The position numbers were made by a program, and so were the translations under genes. The notes below the pieces were generated by a model. That model had not been told where the DNA came from, did no database searches, and saw only the letters and a program-made list of their open reading frames with translations. Positions 33,655 through 41,999 of a stretch of DNA of 47,522 nt are shown piece after piece (the first letter of the stretch is position 1; each line of letters opens with the position of its first letter). Origin of the DNA: an uncultured Prevotellaceae bacterium. Lineage in GTDB: Bacteria > Bacteroidota > Bacteroidia > Bacteroidales > Muribaculaceae. The stretch covers positions 1-47,522 of the forward strand of contig ONRP01000031.1 of assembly GCA_900320245.1 (NCBI GenBank), in the 5' to 3' direction.

Positions 33655-33720
33655 GAAAAAAACCGCTTTTTATACTTATGACAACATCGTCAGAAGAATG
33701 TTTTGCCACATCGGCGGGCA

Positions 33721-34017
33721 TCACTCTTTCTTGTCCTTCTTCCAATAGTCGTTATACATCTTGATGCCAAAGACGATGGCGCTTGCGGTGGTGGTGATGA
33801 CATTGGTGATGAGCAGAGGCCAGTTCTCGAGCAAGAGGCCCTGGATGGCAAAGAAGAGGCCACCCACTCCCATCATCAGGAAGGTGGGCAGTGCGATCCC
33901 GTCGGTGTCATGGGTGCGGATGGTGTAAATTGCCTGAGGCATGTAGCCCAGCACCATGCAGATCGACGCTGCGTAACCGACGATGTCGGTCAAGTTGTTG
34001 GTAATGAAATCAGACAT
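33721..34017 (-). CDS. SemiSWEET sugar transporter (PQ-loop)
   Basis: The 98-residue product has three membrane segments (about 11-30, 40-62 and 66-87) and the PQ-loop signature VLGYMPQAIYTIRTHDTDGI (about 22-41), the size and layout of bacterial SemiSWEETs, which dimerise to move sugars down their gradient. The charged C-terminus (YWKKDKKE) is typical. It is preceded by an intrinsic terminator (34053-34075) and a 34-codon Phe-rich ORF that share its promoter, so expression may be governed by attenuation. Confidence 0.92.
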   Translation of the reverse strand: MSDFITNNLTDIVGYAASICMVLGYMPQAIYTIRTHDTDGIALPTFLMMGVGGLFFAIQGLLLENWPLLITNVITTTASAIVFGIKMYNDYWKKDKKE

Positions 34018-34052
34018 GATAGAGAAACATTTATAGTAATTAAAAAACAGAA

Positions 34053-34075
34053 TGGGACCCGATTTCCGGGTCCCA
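34053..34075 (-). terminator. intrinsic terminator between leader ORF and SemiSWEET
   Basis: TGGGACCCG pairs with CGGGTCCCA over 9 bp with a 5-base loop. On the minus strand it is followed by ATTCTGTTTTTTAA. It begins 5 bases after the stop of the small ORF and ends 36 bases before the SemiSWEET ATG. Confidence 0.85.
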
Positions 34076-34080
34076 CGCAG

Positions 34081-34185
34081 TCACATATTCTTCTTAGCGT
34101 TATGGAAGTTCTTGAACAGAAAAGGCACAGAGAAAAGCAGCGATTGACGCATGAACGTTTGTGATATTTTACTACGGACAAACAT
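34081..34185 (-). CDS. 34-residue Phe-rich small ORF (candidate leader peptide)
   Basis: ATG at 34185 to TGA at 34081 encodes 34 residues, six of them Phe (positions 2, 11, 18, 22, 24 and 27), including the run SVPFLFKNFHNAKKNM at the C-terminus. AGAGCAAAG just before the ATG can serve as ribosome binding site, and TACCTTTG lies 20 bases upstream of the ATG. A terminator stem starts 5 bases after the stop, so a ribosome at the stop would cover its 5' arm. This is the layout of a translated leader controlling the SemiSWEET gene; it could equally be an independent small protein. I do not recognise the peptide. Confidence 0.55.
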   Translation of the reverse strand: MFVRSKISQTFMRQSLLFSVPFLFKNFHNAKKNM

Positions 34186-34205
34186 CTTTGCTCTGAATTT
34201 GGCTG

Positions 34206-34213
34206 CAAAGGTA
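34206..34213 (-). promoter_or_regulatory. -7 box for leader ORF/SemiSWEET unit
   Basis: On the minus strand TACCTTTG, with TTG about 20 bases upstream of it, approximates the consensus. Transcription would begin about 10-15 bases before the small ORF. Confidence 0.65.
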
Positions 34214-34267
34214 CAACTATTTGGTTATATAGCAATTAGCCTTTCTGCATTTAACCAATTTTAATAA

Positions 34268-37200
34268 TCACTTGAGTCCGCACTCGCGCATCAACTCCTC
34301 GACGGCGGCCTTGAGTTGCAGGTCCTCGCCGTTGATAACGGTCTCGGGATTGTTGGCAATCTTGATGTCGGGCTCGAGTTGGGTGTTCTCGAGGTAGTTG
34401 CCCTCGGGCAGCAGGTAGCCGATGATGGGGATACCGAAGATGAGCGACGAGTCCTGCAGGCGCTCCCACGACACGCTGGTCATGGTGCCGGGAACGGGCA
34501 TGCCGACGAGTTTGCCCAACTTGTCATGGCTGTACACCCAGGGGGTACCGTGTGCGTTGCTGTAGTTGGCCTCGCACTGCAGCATGATGCTGGGCTTGTT
34601 CCAGCGGCGGCTGGGCATGTCACAGGCCTCGCGTCCGCGCACGACCTGTGTGAAGTACTTCTGGCCGCTGAACAGGACCTCGATGTCCTCGTGCAGGCGA
34701 CCGCCACCGTTGAAGCGGGTGTCGATGACGATGCCGGCGCACTTGTTGTATTTACCCAGCACATCGCTGTAGATGTCGCGGTAACTGGCGTCGTTCATCG
34801 ACTCCAGGTGCACATAGCCCAAGCGACCGCCCGACAGGCTGTCCACGATGTGGGCGTTGCGTTTTACCCAGCGCTTGTACATCAGATCGCCCAGGTCGCC
34901 CTTGCTGATGGGCTTGGTCACCTCTTCCCAGCGCTTGCCGGTCTTGGGGTTGTAGAGCGAGAGCAGGGTCTTCTTACCAGCCTGGCCGTTGAGCAGTTCG
35001 GTATAGTCGTTCTCCTCGTCGATGGCCACGCCGTTGATCTTCTCGAGGATGGTGCCGGGCTTGATCTGGCTCTTGGCCTTGGCCAGGGGACCTCCCTCGA
35101 CCACCTCGTCGACCTTGAGGCCGTTGCCGGTGTAGTTCCAGTCATAGATGAGGCCCAGGTCGGCCGTGCCCTCGCCGCCGGTGGGATAGAAGCGGCCACC
35201 GGTGTGTGAAGCGTTCAGTTCGCCCAGCAACTCGCTCAGCAGGTCGGCAAAGTCATAGTTGTTGTTGATGTGGGGCAAGAACTTGCGGTAGGTCTCCACG
35301 TTGGCCTTCCAGTCACAGCCGTGGTAGTTGAGGTTGTAGAAGCGCTTCTCGATCTGCTTGTCGACGTGGTTGAACATGTACTCGCGCTCGGCGAACAGGT
35401 CCATCTTCATGTCGGCCTTGTAGTCGATGCCCGTGAGTTTGTCACCGGCAACGGTGAGTTTCTGCATCTTGCTGCCGCCAAGCACAAACAGCGTCTTGCC
35501 GTCCTTGCTGGCCTGGATGTCGGCACCGCCGCCGCCCATCTTGTTGAGCAGTTTGGTCTCGTGCTTGCGCAGGTCCATCTTCCAGAGGTCATAGCCTTTC
35601 TCAAAAGCCGACAGGTAGTAGAGCGACTCGCCGTCGGGGGTGATCATGCAGCCCGAGATGTTGCTCGAGTTGGGCGTCACGCGCACGATGCGGTCCTCGA
35701 TGCCTGCCAGTTCCACGTTGATGTCCTTGCTGGCGGGCTTCTTCTCGTCGGCAGCGGCTTTTCCTTTCTTCTTGCTGTTCTTGGCTTCCTCGGCTTTCTT
35801 CTCCTCAGCCTTCTTGGCCTCCTTCTCGGCCTCGGTCAGCAACTCATAGTCCTCCTTGTTGAGGTTGTAGCGGTCGAGAGCCTCCTGGTTGACAAAGGCC
35901 AGGAAGACGTCATCCTGCGAGCCCCATGAAGCGTGGCTGCGCATACCGTAGCGGTTGCTGCGGAACATGATGGCGTTGCCCTCCATCACCCAGCGGGGAT
36001 CCTCGCTGATGTAGGCGCTGCCGGTGATGTTGGTAATCGGTCCGCCATTGGCCGAAACGATGCCGATGTCGGTATAGGGGTCACGCTGGTTGCCGATGAA
36101 CTCAAGGGCGAACCACTTGCCGTCGGGCGACCACGAGTAGTTGAACTCGCCGTTGGTCTCATACCAGGTCGAGCCGTCGGTCACCTGGGTCACCTGCTTG
36201 GTCTTGAGGTCCAGCACCTTGAGGCAGAAACGGTCCTCGATGAAGGCCAGTTTCTTACCGTCGGGCGACAGGCAGGGACGGGTGCGCTCAACGGTGGTCG
36301 AGGGCAGGAGGATTTCCTCCTTGATGAGGGTGGCGTTGGCAAAGTTGGGGTCGTCCTTGCGGTCCATAGTCGCCAGGACAAGTTCCCAGTTGCCGTTGCG
36401 CTCGGTGGCATAGGCCAGGGTGCGGTTGTCGCTGCCCCACGATACCCAGTTCTCGGCAGCGGTGGTGTTGGTGATGCGCTTGGTGGTACTGTACTCCACC
36501 GAGGTCACAAAGACCTCGCCGCGCACGATGAAGGCCACCATCTTGCCGTCGGGTGACACCGCAGCATCGGTAGCGCCACGGGTGTGCGACATGCGCTGCA
36601 CCTGGTCGCTGTCGTCGTGCCACAGGCTGATGTCCACCTTGCGGGGCTGGCTGCCGGGACGCATGGTGTAGAGTTCACCGTCCTGGGTGAAGCACAGGGT
36701 GCCGCCATTGTCGATAGACAGGAAACGCACGGGGTTGACCGTGAAGTTGGTCTCGGCCTTGAGTTGGCTGGGACGGTCGATGGGGAACGAGTAGACGTTC
36801 ATCGAGCCGCCGTTGCGCTCACTCAGGAAGTAGACGGTCTTGCCGTCGGGGCTCAGGACGGGGTTGCGGTCCTCACCGCCGATGTCGGTCAGGTTGGTGT
36901 GATTGCCTGTCTTGGCGTCATAGCACCAGATGTCGCGCGTGATTGACGAGGTGTGGTGCTTGCGCCACTCGTCCTCGCCGCCCTTGCGGTCCTGATAGAC
37001 GAAGTAGTCGCCGCCCTTGTTCCAGGTGATGTACTCGGCGGGAGTACCCAGTTCGCGGGTGGCACGGCCGCCCTCGACAGGCACCTTATAGACCTCGGTC
37101 AAGCGGCCGCTGGGGAACAGCATGCTGCTGGCGGGGTCCTGAATCGAGGCACTGTAGTAGATGTACTTGCCGTCGGGGCTGAAGGTCCACGGCGTCTCGG

Positions 37201-37522
37201 CGGCACTGTTGCGCGTCAACTGTTTGGGCTGTCCGCCGGTGGCCGGCATCACAAAGATGTCGAAGTTGCCCTTACGGTCGCTGGCAAAAGCCAACAACGA
37301 GCCGTCGGGCGACCACACGGGCATGGATTCATAACTCGACTGTGAGGTCAACTGCACAGCCTGTCCGCCGGTCGAGGGCACCACATAGATGTCGCCCTTG
37401 TAGCAGAACGCAATCTTGTTGCCGTCGGGCGAGATGCGGGCATAGCGCATCCACATGGGCGTGTCGGCCACTGCCGTCATCGTCGCCATCAAGGCGATAA
37501 AAAGCAAGAATTTCTTCATCAT
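34268..37522 (-). CDS. tricorn-like exported S41 peptidase with PD40 propeller
   Basis: The 1084-residue product has a signal peptide (1-19), a PD40/TolB-type beta-propeller (about 20-560, recurring SPDGK blades), a Lys/Glu/Ala-rich linker (about 565-605), a second propeller-like region, a PDZ domain (about 775-840, GLKVDEVVEGGPLAKAKSQI) and a C-terminal S41 domain (about 870-1080) with GYVHLESMND, VIDTRFNGGGRLHED and probable nucleophile Ser in EANYSNAHG. The plan is that of tricorn protease homologues, which cut peptides in the periplasm here given the signal peptide. Monocistronic; -7 box at 37553. Confidence 0.92.
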   Translation of the reverse strand: MMKKFLLFIALMATMTAVADTPMWMRYARISPDGNKIAFCYKGDIYVVPSTGGQAVQLTSQSSYESMPVWSPDGSLLAFASDRKGNFDIFVMPATGGQPKQLTRNSAAETPWTFSPDGKYIYYSASIQDPASSMLFPSGRLTEVYKVPVEGGRATRELGTPAEYITWNKGGDYFVYQDRKGGEDEWRKHHTSSITRDIWCYDAKTGNHTNLTDIGGEDRNPVLSPDGKTVYFLSERNGGSMNVYSFPIDRPSQLKAETNFTVNPVRFLSIDNGGTLCFTQDGELYTMRPGSQPRKVDISLWHDDSDQVQRMSHTRGATDAAVSPDGKMVAFIVRGEVFVTSVEYSTTKRITNTTAAENWVSWGSDNRTLAYATERNGNWELVLATMDRKDDPNFANATLIKEEILLPSTTVERTRPCLSPDGKKLAFIEDRFCLKVLDLKTKQVTQVTDGSTWYETNGEFNYSWSPDGKWFALEFIGNQRDPYTDIGIVSANGGPITNITGSAYISEDPRWVMEGNAIMFRSNRYGMRSHASWGSQDDVFLAFVNQEALDRYNLNKEDYELLTEAEKEAKKAEEKKAEEAKNSKKKGKAAADEKKPASKDINVELAGIEDRIVRVTPNSSNISGCMITPDGESLYYLSAFEKGYDLWKMDLRKHETKLLNKMGGGGADIQASKDGKTLFVLGGSKMQKLTVAGDKLTGIDYKADMKMDLFAEREYMFNHVDKQIEKRFYNLNYHGCDWKANVETYRKFLPHINNNYDFADLLSELLGELNASHTGGRFYPTGGEGTADLGLIYDWNYTGNGLKVDEVVEGGPLAKAKSQIKPGTILEKINGVAIDEENDYTELLNGQAGKKTLLSLYNPKTGKRWEEVTKPISKGDLGDLMYKRWVKRNAHIVDSLSGGRLGYVHLESMNDASYRDIYSDVLGKYNKCAGIVIDTRFNGGGRLHEDIEVLFSGQKYFTQVVRGREACDMPSRRWNKPSIMLQCEANYSNAHGTPWVYSHDKLGKLVGMPVPGTMTSVSWERLQDSSLIFGIPIIGYLLPEGNYLENTQLEPDIKIANNPETVINGEDLQLKAAVEELMRECGLK

Positions 37523-37552
37523 AATTGTAATTTAATTTGGGTTTTATCCTGC

Positions 37553-37560
37553 AAATTTAC
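37553..37560 (-). promoter_or_regulatory. -7 box of the tricorn-like gene
   Basis: On the minus strand TAAATTTG matches TAnnTTTG, 31 bases before the ATG at 37522. Confidence 0.5.
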
Positions 37561-37698
37561 ATAAAAAGTCGGCACACAGTGGCACTTTCGGTAACAAAAT
37601 ATCTGATAAGCCGCCCAAAATCAGCATCAGCCGCTGTCATGATCAATCTGACAACGGCTGATGGATATCGTTAAGCGGATGTTCACCCGGCCATGGAG

Positions 37699-38670
37699 TT
37701 ATTTGCCACGGCCCAAATCCTCAAGATCCATATCGAACCAGGATTTTTCGGGTGCTTCCTCTTCAGTGCCGAATAGATCGATACCTGAGGAAGCGAATAT
37801 GGATTTCAAGAATTCCATAGCCACTCCGGGATCCTCGCTGGGCGTAGCGCCTTGTTCCTCCATCCATTCCATATATTTGACCAGTACATCGCCCCATTGG
37901 CCGGCATCACGATCTAAATTGCCCAAGTCTCCAAGCCTGCAAAAGGCATCGTTGGAATAGAGCATACCGGCATAATCAAGGTCTTCGGGGGTCAAAGTGC
38001 CGTATGCGCTATTCAGGAAGATTGTGGGCAAACTGCTTTTCCACCACTTGGCAAAAAAATCATGGTATTTTTGTTCATCGGGGTCAGAAACCGTGTCATT
38101 CTCGTACCCCTCCATTATCTGATCTGTCATGTTCTTGACAAAAGTCGATTCCATGATCGTATTCTTGAATTTTTCGGCATAGGCGGCATCAATATCCTCT
38201 CTTGGCTCAACAATCTCCATAACGGATTCCAGTTCTGCGTACGGGTCCTCGGCGTCCACCACATCCTGTGACATGGCCATAAGGGGCAACATCATGTCGG
38301 CGAGGAGTTCCGATAGCCATTCTTGCTGATGCTCTTGGTAGGCCTTGCCCGCAGGGCTGGTTAGCAGCGACACCACCTCTTTCAAATCGGCTTCAGACAC
38401 ACCCTTTTCCGTCATCTGGAGCACGAAGCAGTCTAACATGTCTTTCTCATATTGCTCGTCAAGATAGCGTTGCGTCAACTGGTCAATGTCCACCTGGCCC
38501 TTACCGTCAAACAACATACCCATACTTGATATGATCGACTTGGTCTTCTCAAACTGGTCATTCGCGGTCAGGTAATCCTTCACGGCCTGGCGATAACTGT
38601 CCTGTGCATGACCGCTGGCAGCGACCAGCATGAGCAGCATAGCAATAAGTAATCTGGTTTTTTTCATCAT
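37699..38670 (-). CDS. exported DUF2059-like protein
   Basis: The 323-residue product has a signal peptide (MMKKTRLLIAMLLMLVAASGHAQ is its extent) and an N-terminal helical DUF2059-like region (about 30-135): DQLTQRYLDEQYEKDMLDC, then VSLLTSPAGKAYQEH, matching the family's LTSPxGK segment. The C-terminal half, rich in acidic and aromatic residues, is not recognised; a second helical copy may exist around 170-260 (DFFAKWWKSSLP). Function unknown, periplasmic by inference. Either of the two adjacent Met codons may be the start. Divergent from the DUF1573 operon. Confidence 0.8.
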   Translation of the reverse strand: MMKKTRLLIAMLLMLVAASGHAQDSYRQAVKDYLTANDQFEKTKSIISSMGMLFDGKGQVDIDQLTQRYLDEQYEKDMLDCFVLQMTEKGVSEADLKEVVSLLTSPAGKAYQEHQQEWLSELLADMMLPLMAMSQDVVDAEDPYAELESVMEIVEPREDIDAAYAEKFKNTIMESTFVKNMTDQIMEGYENDTVSDPDEQKYHDFFAKWWKSSLPTIFLNSAYGTLTPEDLDYAGMLYSNDAFCRLGDLGNLDRDAGQWGDVLVKYMEWMEEQGATPSEDPGVAMEFLKSIFASSGIDLFGTEEEAPEKSWFDMDLEDLGRGK

Positions 38671-38710
38671 AGATATCGTTTTAAAGTTAATATCCTGCGG
38701 ATTGATGGAG

Positions 38711-38718
38711 CAAATATA
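38711..38718 (-). promoter_or_regulatory. -7 box of the DUF2059-like gene
   Basis: On the minus strand TATATTTG matches TAnnTTTG, 41 bases before the ATG at 38670. Confidence 0.5.
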
Positions 38719-38814
38719 AACACTTTTCCTGGATAATCCGTATTTTAATCACATCATATTCACAACAACCCTACAAATTTTCCGTTTTAGGACATATATA
38801 ACAAAAAATGTTCC

Positions 38815-38822
38815 TAACTTTG
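38815..38822 (+). promoter_or_regulatory. -7 box of the DUF1573-meaB operon
   Basis: TAACTTTG matches TAnnTTTG, 34 bases before the ATG at 38856. It lies within the upstream extension of the first frame, so the ATG at 38808 would be outside the transcript. Confidence 0.6.
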
Positions 38823-38855
38823 CAGGTTATACGTTCACCCATTTGTAATAAGACA

Positions 38856-39251
38856 ATGGCAAAAAGATTATTCATAGCGTTTTTCGCAGTGTGCCTGATG
38901 GCACTCAGTGCCGTGGCCGACGACAAGCAGGCCGAGGCCACCTTTGAGGTTAAGAGCCACGACTTCGGCACCATCATGGAAGCCAAAGGTCCCGTCACGT
39001 GCACCTTTGAGTTCACCAACACGGGCGACAAGCCGCTGCTCATCATCGATGCGACGGCCTCGTGCGGCTGCACACGTCCCGAGTTTCCCACCAAGCCCAT
39101 CAAACCGGGCAAGAAGGGTAAAATCAAGGTGACCTACAGCCCCATCGGCCGCCCTGGCGCCTTCAAGAAGACCATCAAGGTGAAGACCAACGGCAAAGAA
39201 CGCACCACCACGCTGCGCATCACGGGCACTGTAGTCCCCAAAAATAAGTGA
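38856..39251 (+). CDS. DUF1573 protein (single domain)
   Basis: With the start at 38856 the product is 131 residues: a signal peptide (about 1-21, LFIAFFAVCLMALSAVA) and one DUF1573 immunoglobulin-like domain (SHDFGTIMEAKGPVTCTFEF, then the hallmark DATASCGCTRPEFP and KVTYSPIGRPGAF). The family is abundant in Bacteroidetes and of unknown role, probably periplasmic. Its TGA overlaps the GTG start of the next gene, which encodes a multi-domain relative. First gene of an operon that runs to the Nudix gene at 42524. Confidence 0.9.
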   Translation: MAKRLFIAFFAVCLMALSAVADDKQAEATFEVKSHDFGTIMEAKGPVTCTFEFTNTGDKPLLIIDATASCGCTRPEFPTKPIKPGKKGKIKVTYSPIGRPGAFKKTIKVKTNGKERTTTLRITGTVVPKNK

Positions 39252-40348
39252 GACGGAGTCTGACAATAACGGTACTCGCCCTGATGGCGCTGGCAGCAGC
39301 CGCCCAACCCCAGGTGACCTGGCTGGAGCGGCAGCATGACTTCGGCGTCTTTCTGGAAGCGGACGGGAAGGTCACCTGCAGCATGGCGCTGGTGAACACG
39401 GGCACCGAGCCGCTGATTATCGTCAAGGCCCAAGCCGGTTGCGGCTGCACAGGCATCACCTATCCCGAAAAAGCCATCCAGCCCGGCGACACCGCCAGCG
39501 TGAGCATCTCCTACAACCCGTCGGGACGACCCGGCCAGTTCTCCAAGGAGGTCCTCATCTTCACCAACACCGTGCCCAAGCGCACCATCCTGGAGATTAC
39601 GGGCAACGTGATTCCCACGGCCGCCACCCTCGACAAGCAATATCCGCTGCAGGCGGGCTCGCTGCGCATCAGCCAGCAGAGTGTCCCCTTCGGCGAACTC
39701 ACCAAGGGGCAGAACAAGACCCTGTACCTGAGCGCCTACAATGCCTCGACCGACACGATACTGGTCAAGGTGACGGGCGCCAAACCCCACCTCAGGCCGG
39801 CACTGGTGCCCGACACCGTGCCGCCCGCCAAGGTGACGGCACTGACGGTGCACTACCTCACGGGACACGCTCCGCTGTGGGGCCTCAACACCGACACGCT
39901 CACCCTGTCGTGCGAACCCCTGCACCAGCCCTCGACCGTGCAGACCGGCACTGCCGATGTCCACGTGATGGCACAGGTGCTGGAAGGCTTTGACCGCCTC
40001 ACCGACGAGCAGCGCAAGCATGCGCCCGTCGTGAGCGTGGACTGCGACGACCGCATCGACTTCGGCACCATGGCAGCGGGAGAGACCGTTACACGCACGC
40101 TTACCGTCACCAACAAGGGCAAGGACGTGCTCGCCATCAGACGGCTGTGGGTCCCCGAGGGCGAGGGTATCGACATCAGTACCGACCGCCTGGAGGTCAA
40201 ACGCGGCAAGTCGGCGACCGTCACCATCACCGTGAACACGGCACAAATCGACGGCGAACTGCTCAACGTGCCGCTCACGCTGATGTGCAACGACCCTGAC
40301 AATCCGCGGCAGACCATCCGCCTGGTGGGCATCATCGACAGACAATGA
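39248..40348 (+). CDS. DUF1573 multi-domain exported protein
   Basis: Starts with GTG in the overlap GTGA at 39248. The 366-residue product has a signal peptide (1-19), a DUF1573 domain (about 25-115, ERQHDFGVFLEADGKVTCS, QAGCGCTGITYP, SYNPSGRPGQF), a middle sandwich (about 135-240) and a third similar domain (about 270-362, RIDFGTMAAGETVTRTLTV). Such ASH/Hydin-like sandwiches usually mediate binding. It lies between a single-domain DUF1573 gene and meaB, 21 bases upstream of the latter. Confidence 0.9.
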   Translation: MRRSLTITVLALMALAAAAQPQVTWLERQHDFGVFLEADGKVTCSMALVNTGTEPLIIVKAQAGCGCTGITYPEKAIQPGDTASVSISYNPSGRPGQFSKEVLIFTNTVPKRTILEITGNVIPTAATLDKQYPLQAGSLRISQQSVPFGELTKGQNKTLYLSAYNASTDTILVKVTGAKPHLRPALVPDTVPPAKVTALTVHYLTGHAPLWGLNTDTLTLSCEPLHQPSTVQTGTADVHVMAQVLEGFDRLTDEQRKHAPVVSVDCDDRIDFGTMAAGETVTRTLTVTNKGKDVLAIRRLWVPEGEGIDISTDRLEVKRGKSATVTITVNTAQIDGELLNVPLTLMCNDPDNPRQTIRLVGIIDRQ

Positions 40349-40369
40349 CATCAAATCAACATACTGACA

Positions 40370-41524
40370 ATGGCAGATAAGACTAAAATCGTACAACATA
40401 CCGAAGGTTGCCCCTCGATGGAGCACCCCGAGAACGACGAACAGTTCAGCGGGCTGCAGGTTAACAGCGGAGTGGAGCAACTGCCGAGCGTGAACCCCTA
40501 CCTCAAGCGCAAGCGCAAACCCCAACTGACGCCCGCCGAGTATGTCGAGGGCATCCGCAAGGGCAACCGCGCCGTGCTGGGCCAGGCCGTCACGCTGGTC
40601 GAGAGCCGCAACGCCGAGCACCAGATCATCGCCCAGGAAATCATCGAGAAATGCCTGCCCTATACAGGCAACTCGCGACGCATCGGCATCACGGGAGTGC
40701 CCGGCGCCGGCAAGAGCACCTCGATCGACTCGTTCGGCATGCACGTCGTCAAGGAAGGACACAAACTGGCCGTCCTGGCCATCGACCCCAGCAGCGAGCG
40801 CTCCAAGGGCTCCATCCTGGGCGACAAGACGCGCATGGAACGGTTGGCGGTACAGCCCGACGTGTTCATCCGCCCTTCCCCCTCGGCTGGTTCGCTGGGC
40901 GGTGTGGCACGCAAGACGCGCGAGACCATCGTGCTGTGTGAAGCGGCCGGCTACGACACCATCTTTGTCGAGACCGTCGGCGTCGGCCAGAGCGAGATAG
41001 CCGTCCATTCGATGGTCGACTACTTCCTGCTCATCCAACTGGCCGGTACGGGCGACGAACTGCAGGGCATCAAGCGCGGCATCATGGAGATGGCCGACGG
41101 CATCGTCATCAACAAGTGTGACGGCGACAACATCGAGCGCGCCAACCTGGCCGCTGCCCAGTTCCGCAACGCGCTGCACCTCTATCCCCTACCCCCCAGC
41201 GGCTTCCTGCCCGAGGTCATCACCTACTCGGGCTACTACGACCTGAACATCGAGGGTGTGTGGGACATGATTGACCGCTACTTTGCCCACGTCAAGCAGA
41301 ACGGCTACTTCGACAGCAAACGCCATGAGCAGGAACGCTACTGGATGCGCGAGACCATCAACGAGCAGTTGCTGGCGCGCTTCTACTTCGACCCCGAGAT
41401 TGAGCGCCTGCTGGCCATCAAGGAGGACACCGTGCTCAGCGGCAAGCAGACCTCGTTTGTCGCCGCCAGCGACGTGCTCAACTTCTACTATAGCAAAATC
41501 ATTCACGAACATAACAAATCATGA
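40370..41524 (+). CDS. meaB: methylmalonyl-CoA mutase-associated GTPase MeaB
   Basis: The 384-residue product has the MeaB/ArgK G3E GTPase layout: P-loop GVPGAGKS (109-116), AIDPSSERSKGSILGDKTRM (about 136), a long conserved FIRPSPSAGSLGGVARKTRE (about 164), ETVGVGQSE (about 203) and NKCDGDN. It guards methylmalonyl-CoA mutase, gating B12 cofactor loading and release in the succinate-to-propionate route that Bacteroidales use. A ~45-residue extension precedes the conserved core. The mutase subunits are not in the window. Its stop overlaps the next gene (ATGA). Confidence 0.96.
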   Translation: MADKTKIVQHTEGCPSMEHPENDEQFSGLQVNSGVEQLPSVNPYLKRKRKPQLTPAEYVEGIRKGNRAVLGQAVTLVESRNAEHQIIAQEIIEKCLPYTGNSRRIGITGVPGAGKSTSIDSFGMHVVKEGHKLAVLAIDPSSERSKGSILGDKTRMERLAVQPDVFIRPSPSAGSLGGVARKTRETIVLCEAAGYDTIFVETVGVGQSEIAVHSMVDYFLLIQLAGTGDELQGIKRGIMEMADGIVINKCDGDNIERANLAAAQFRNALHLYPLPPSGFLPEVITYSGYYDLNIEGVWDMIDRYFAHVKQNGYFDSKRHEQERYWMRETINEQLLARFYFDPEIERLLAIKEDTVLSGKQTSFVAASDVLNFYYSKIIHEHNKS

Positions 41525-41991
41525 GAAAGTTAACCCTGATTCTTACCTTGGGGGCTCTGGTGATGCTGTGCTGCCAGTGCACCACATCGAAGCACCTGCG
41601 CGAGGCCCAGAAGGGCGCCAAAGCCGTGCCCTACGAGGTGCTCGACAACTACTACGTGCGCAACGACATCGACTGTACCAGCCTGCAACGCCTCATCATC
41701 GACAATGAGCGTGACTTCAACGAGTACTTCGGCGCCGCAGCCCTCATGGGCGGCATGCCCACCGACATCAACTGGAAGAGGCAGTATGTCATCGCCGTCC
41801 TGCTGCCCCAGACCAACCGGCCCACGATGGTCACCCCGATGGAAGTGAAGCAGAACGGGAACAGCGTCATCTTCAAGTACCGCGTGAACCGCGGCAACAA
41901 GTCCAGTTACACGCTGGTCCCCTTTGCCGCCGTAGCCCTCAACCGGCCCGAGAATCCGGAGGAACTCCAAATCTTCTTTGTTGAAAAGTAA
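41521..41991 (+). CDS. small lipoprotein, PrcB-like (weak)
   Basis: The 156-residue product has a lipoprotein-type signal (MRKLTLILTLGALVMLCCQC). The mature part has a beta-rich C-terminal half (YVIAVLLPQTNRPTMVTPME, then SVIFKYRVNRGNKSSYTLVP) that loosely recalls the PrcB C-terminal fold; I would not name it on that alone. Its start overlaps the meaB stop, so the two are translationally coupled, and it lies 8 bases before the Nudix gene. Confidence 0.8.
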   Translation: MRKLTLILTLGALVMLCCQCTTSKHLREAQKGAKAVPYEVLDNYYVRNDIDCTSLQRLIIDNERDFNEYFGAAALMGGMPTDINWKRQYVIAVLLPQTNRPTMVTPMEVKQNGNSVIFKYRVNRGNKSSYTLVPFAAVALNRPENPEELQIFFVEK

Positions 41992-41999
41992 CGCCCCCT

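Noticed and set aside
33703-34164. 153-codon plus-strand frame
   Set aside because: Antisense to SemiSWEET and crossing its leader and terminator; no motifs.
39134-41179. 681-codon open frame on the minus strand
   Set aside because: It is antisense to DUF1573 and meaB genes with clear family motifs and an operon structure; it is a shadow of GC-rich codon third positions, with no family motif or start context.
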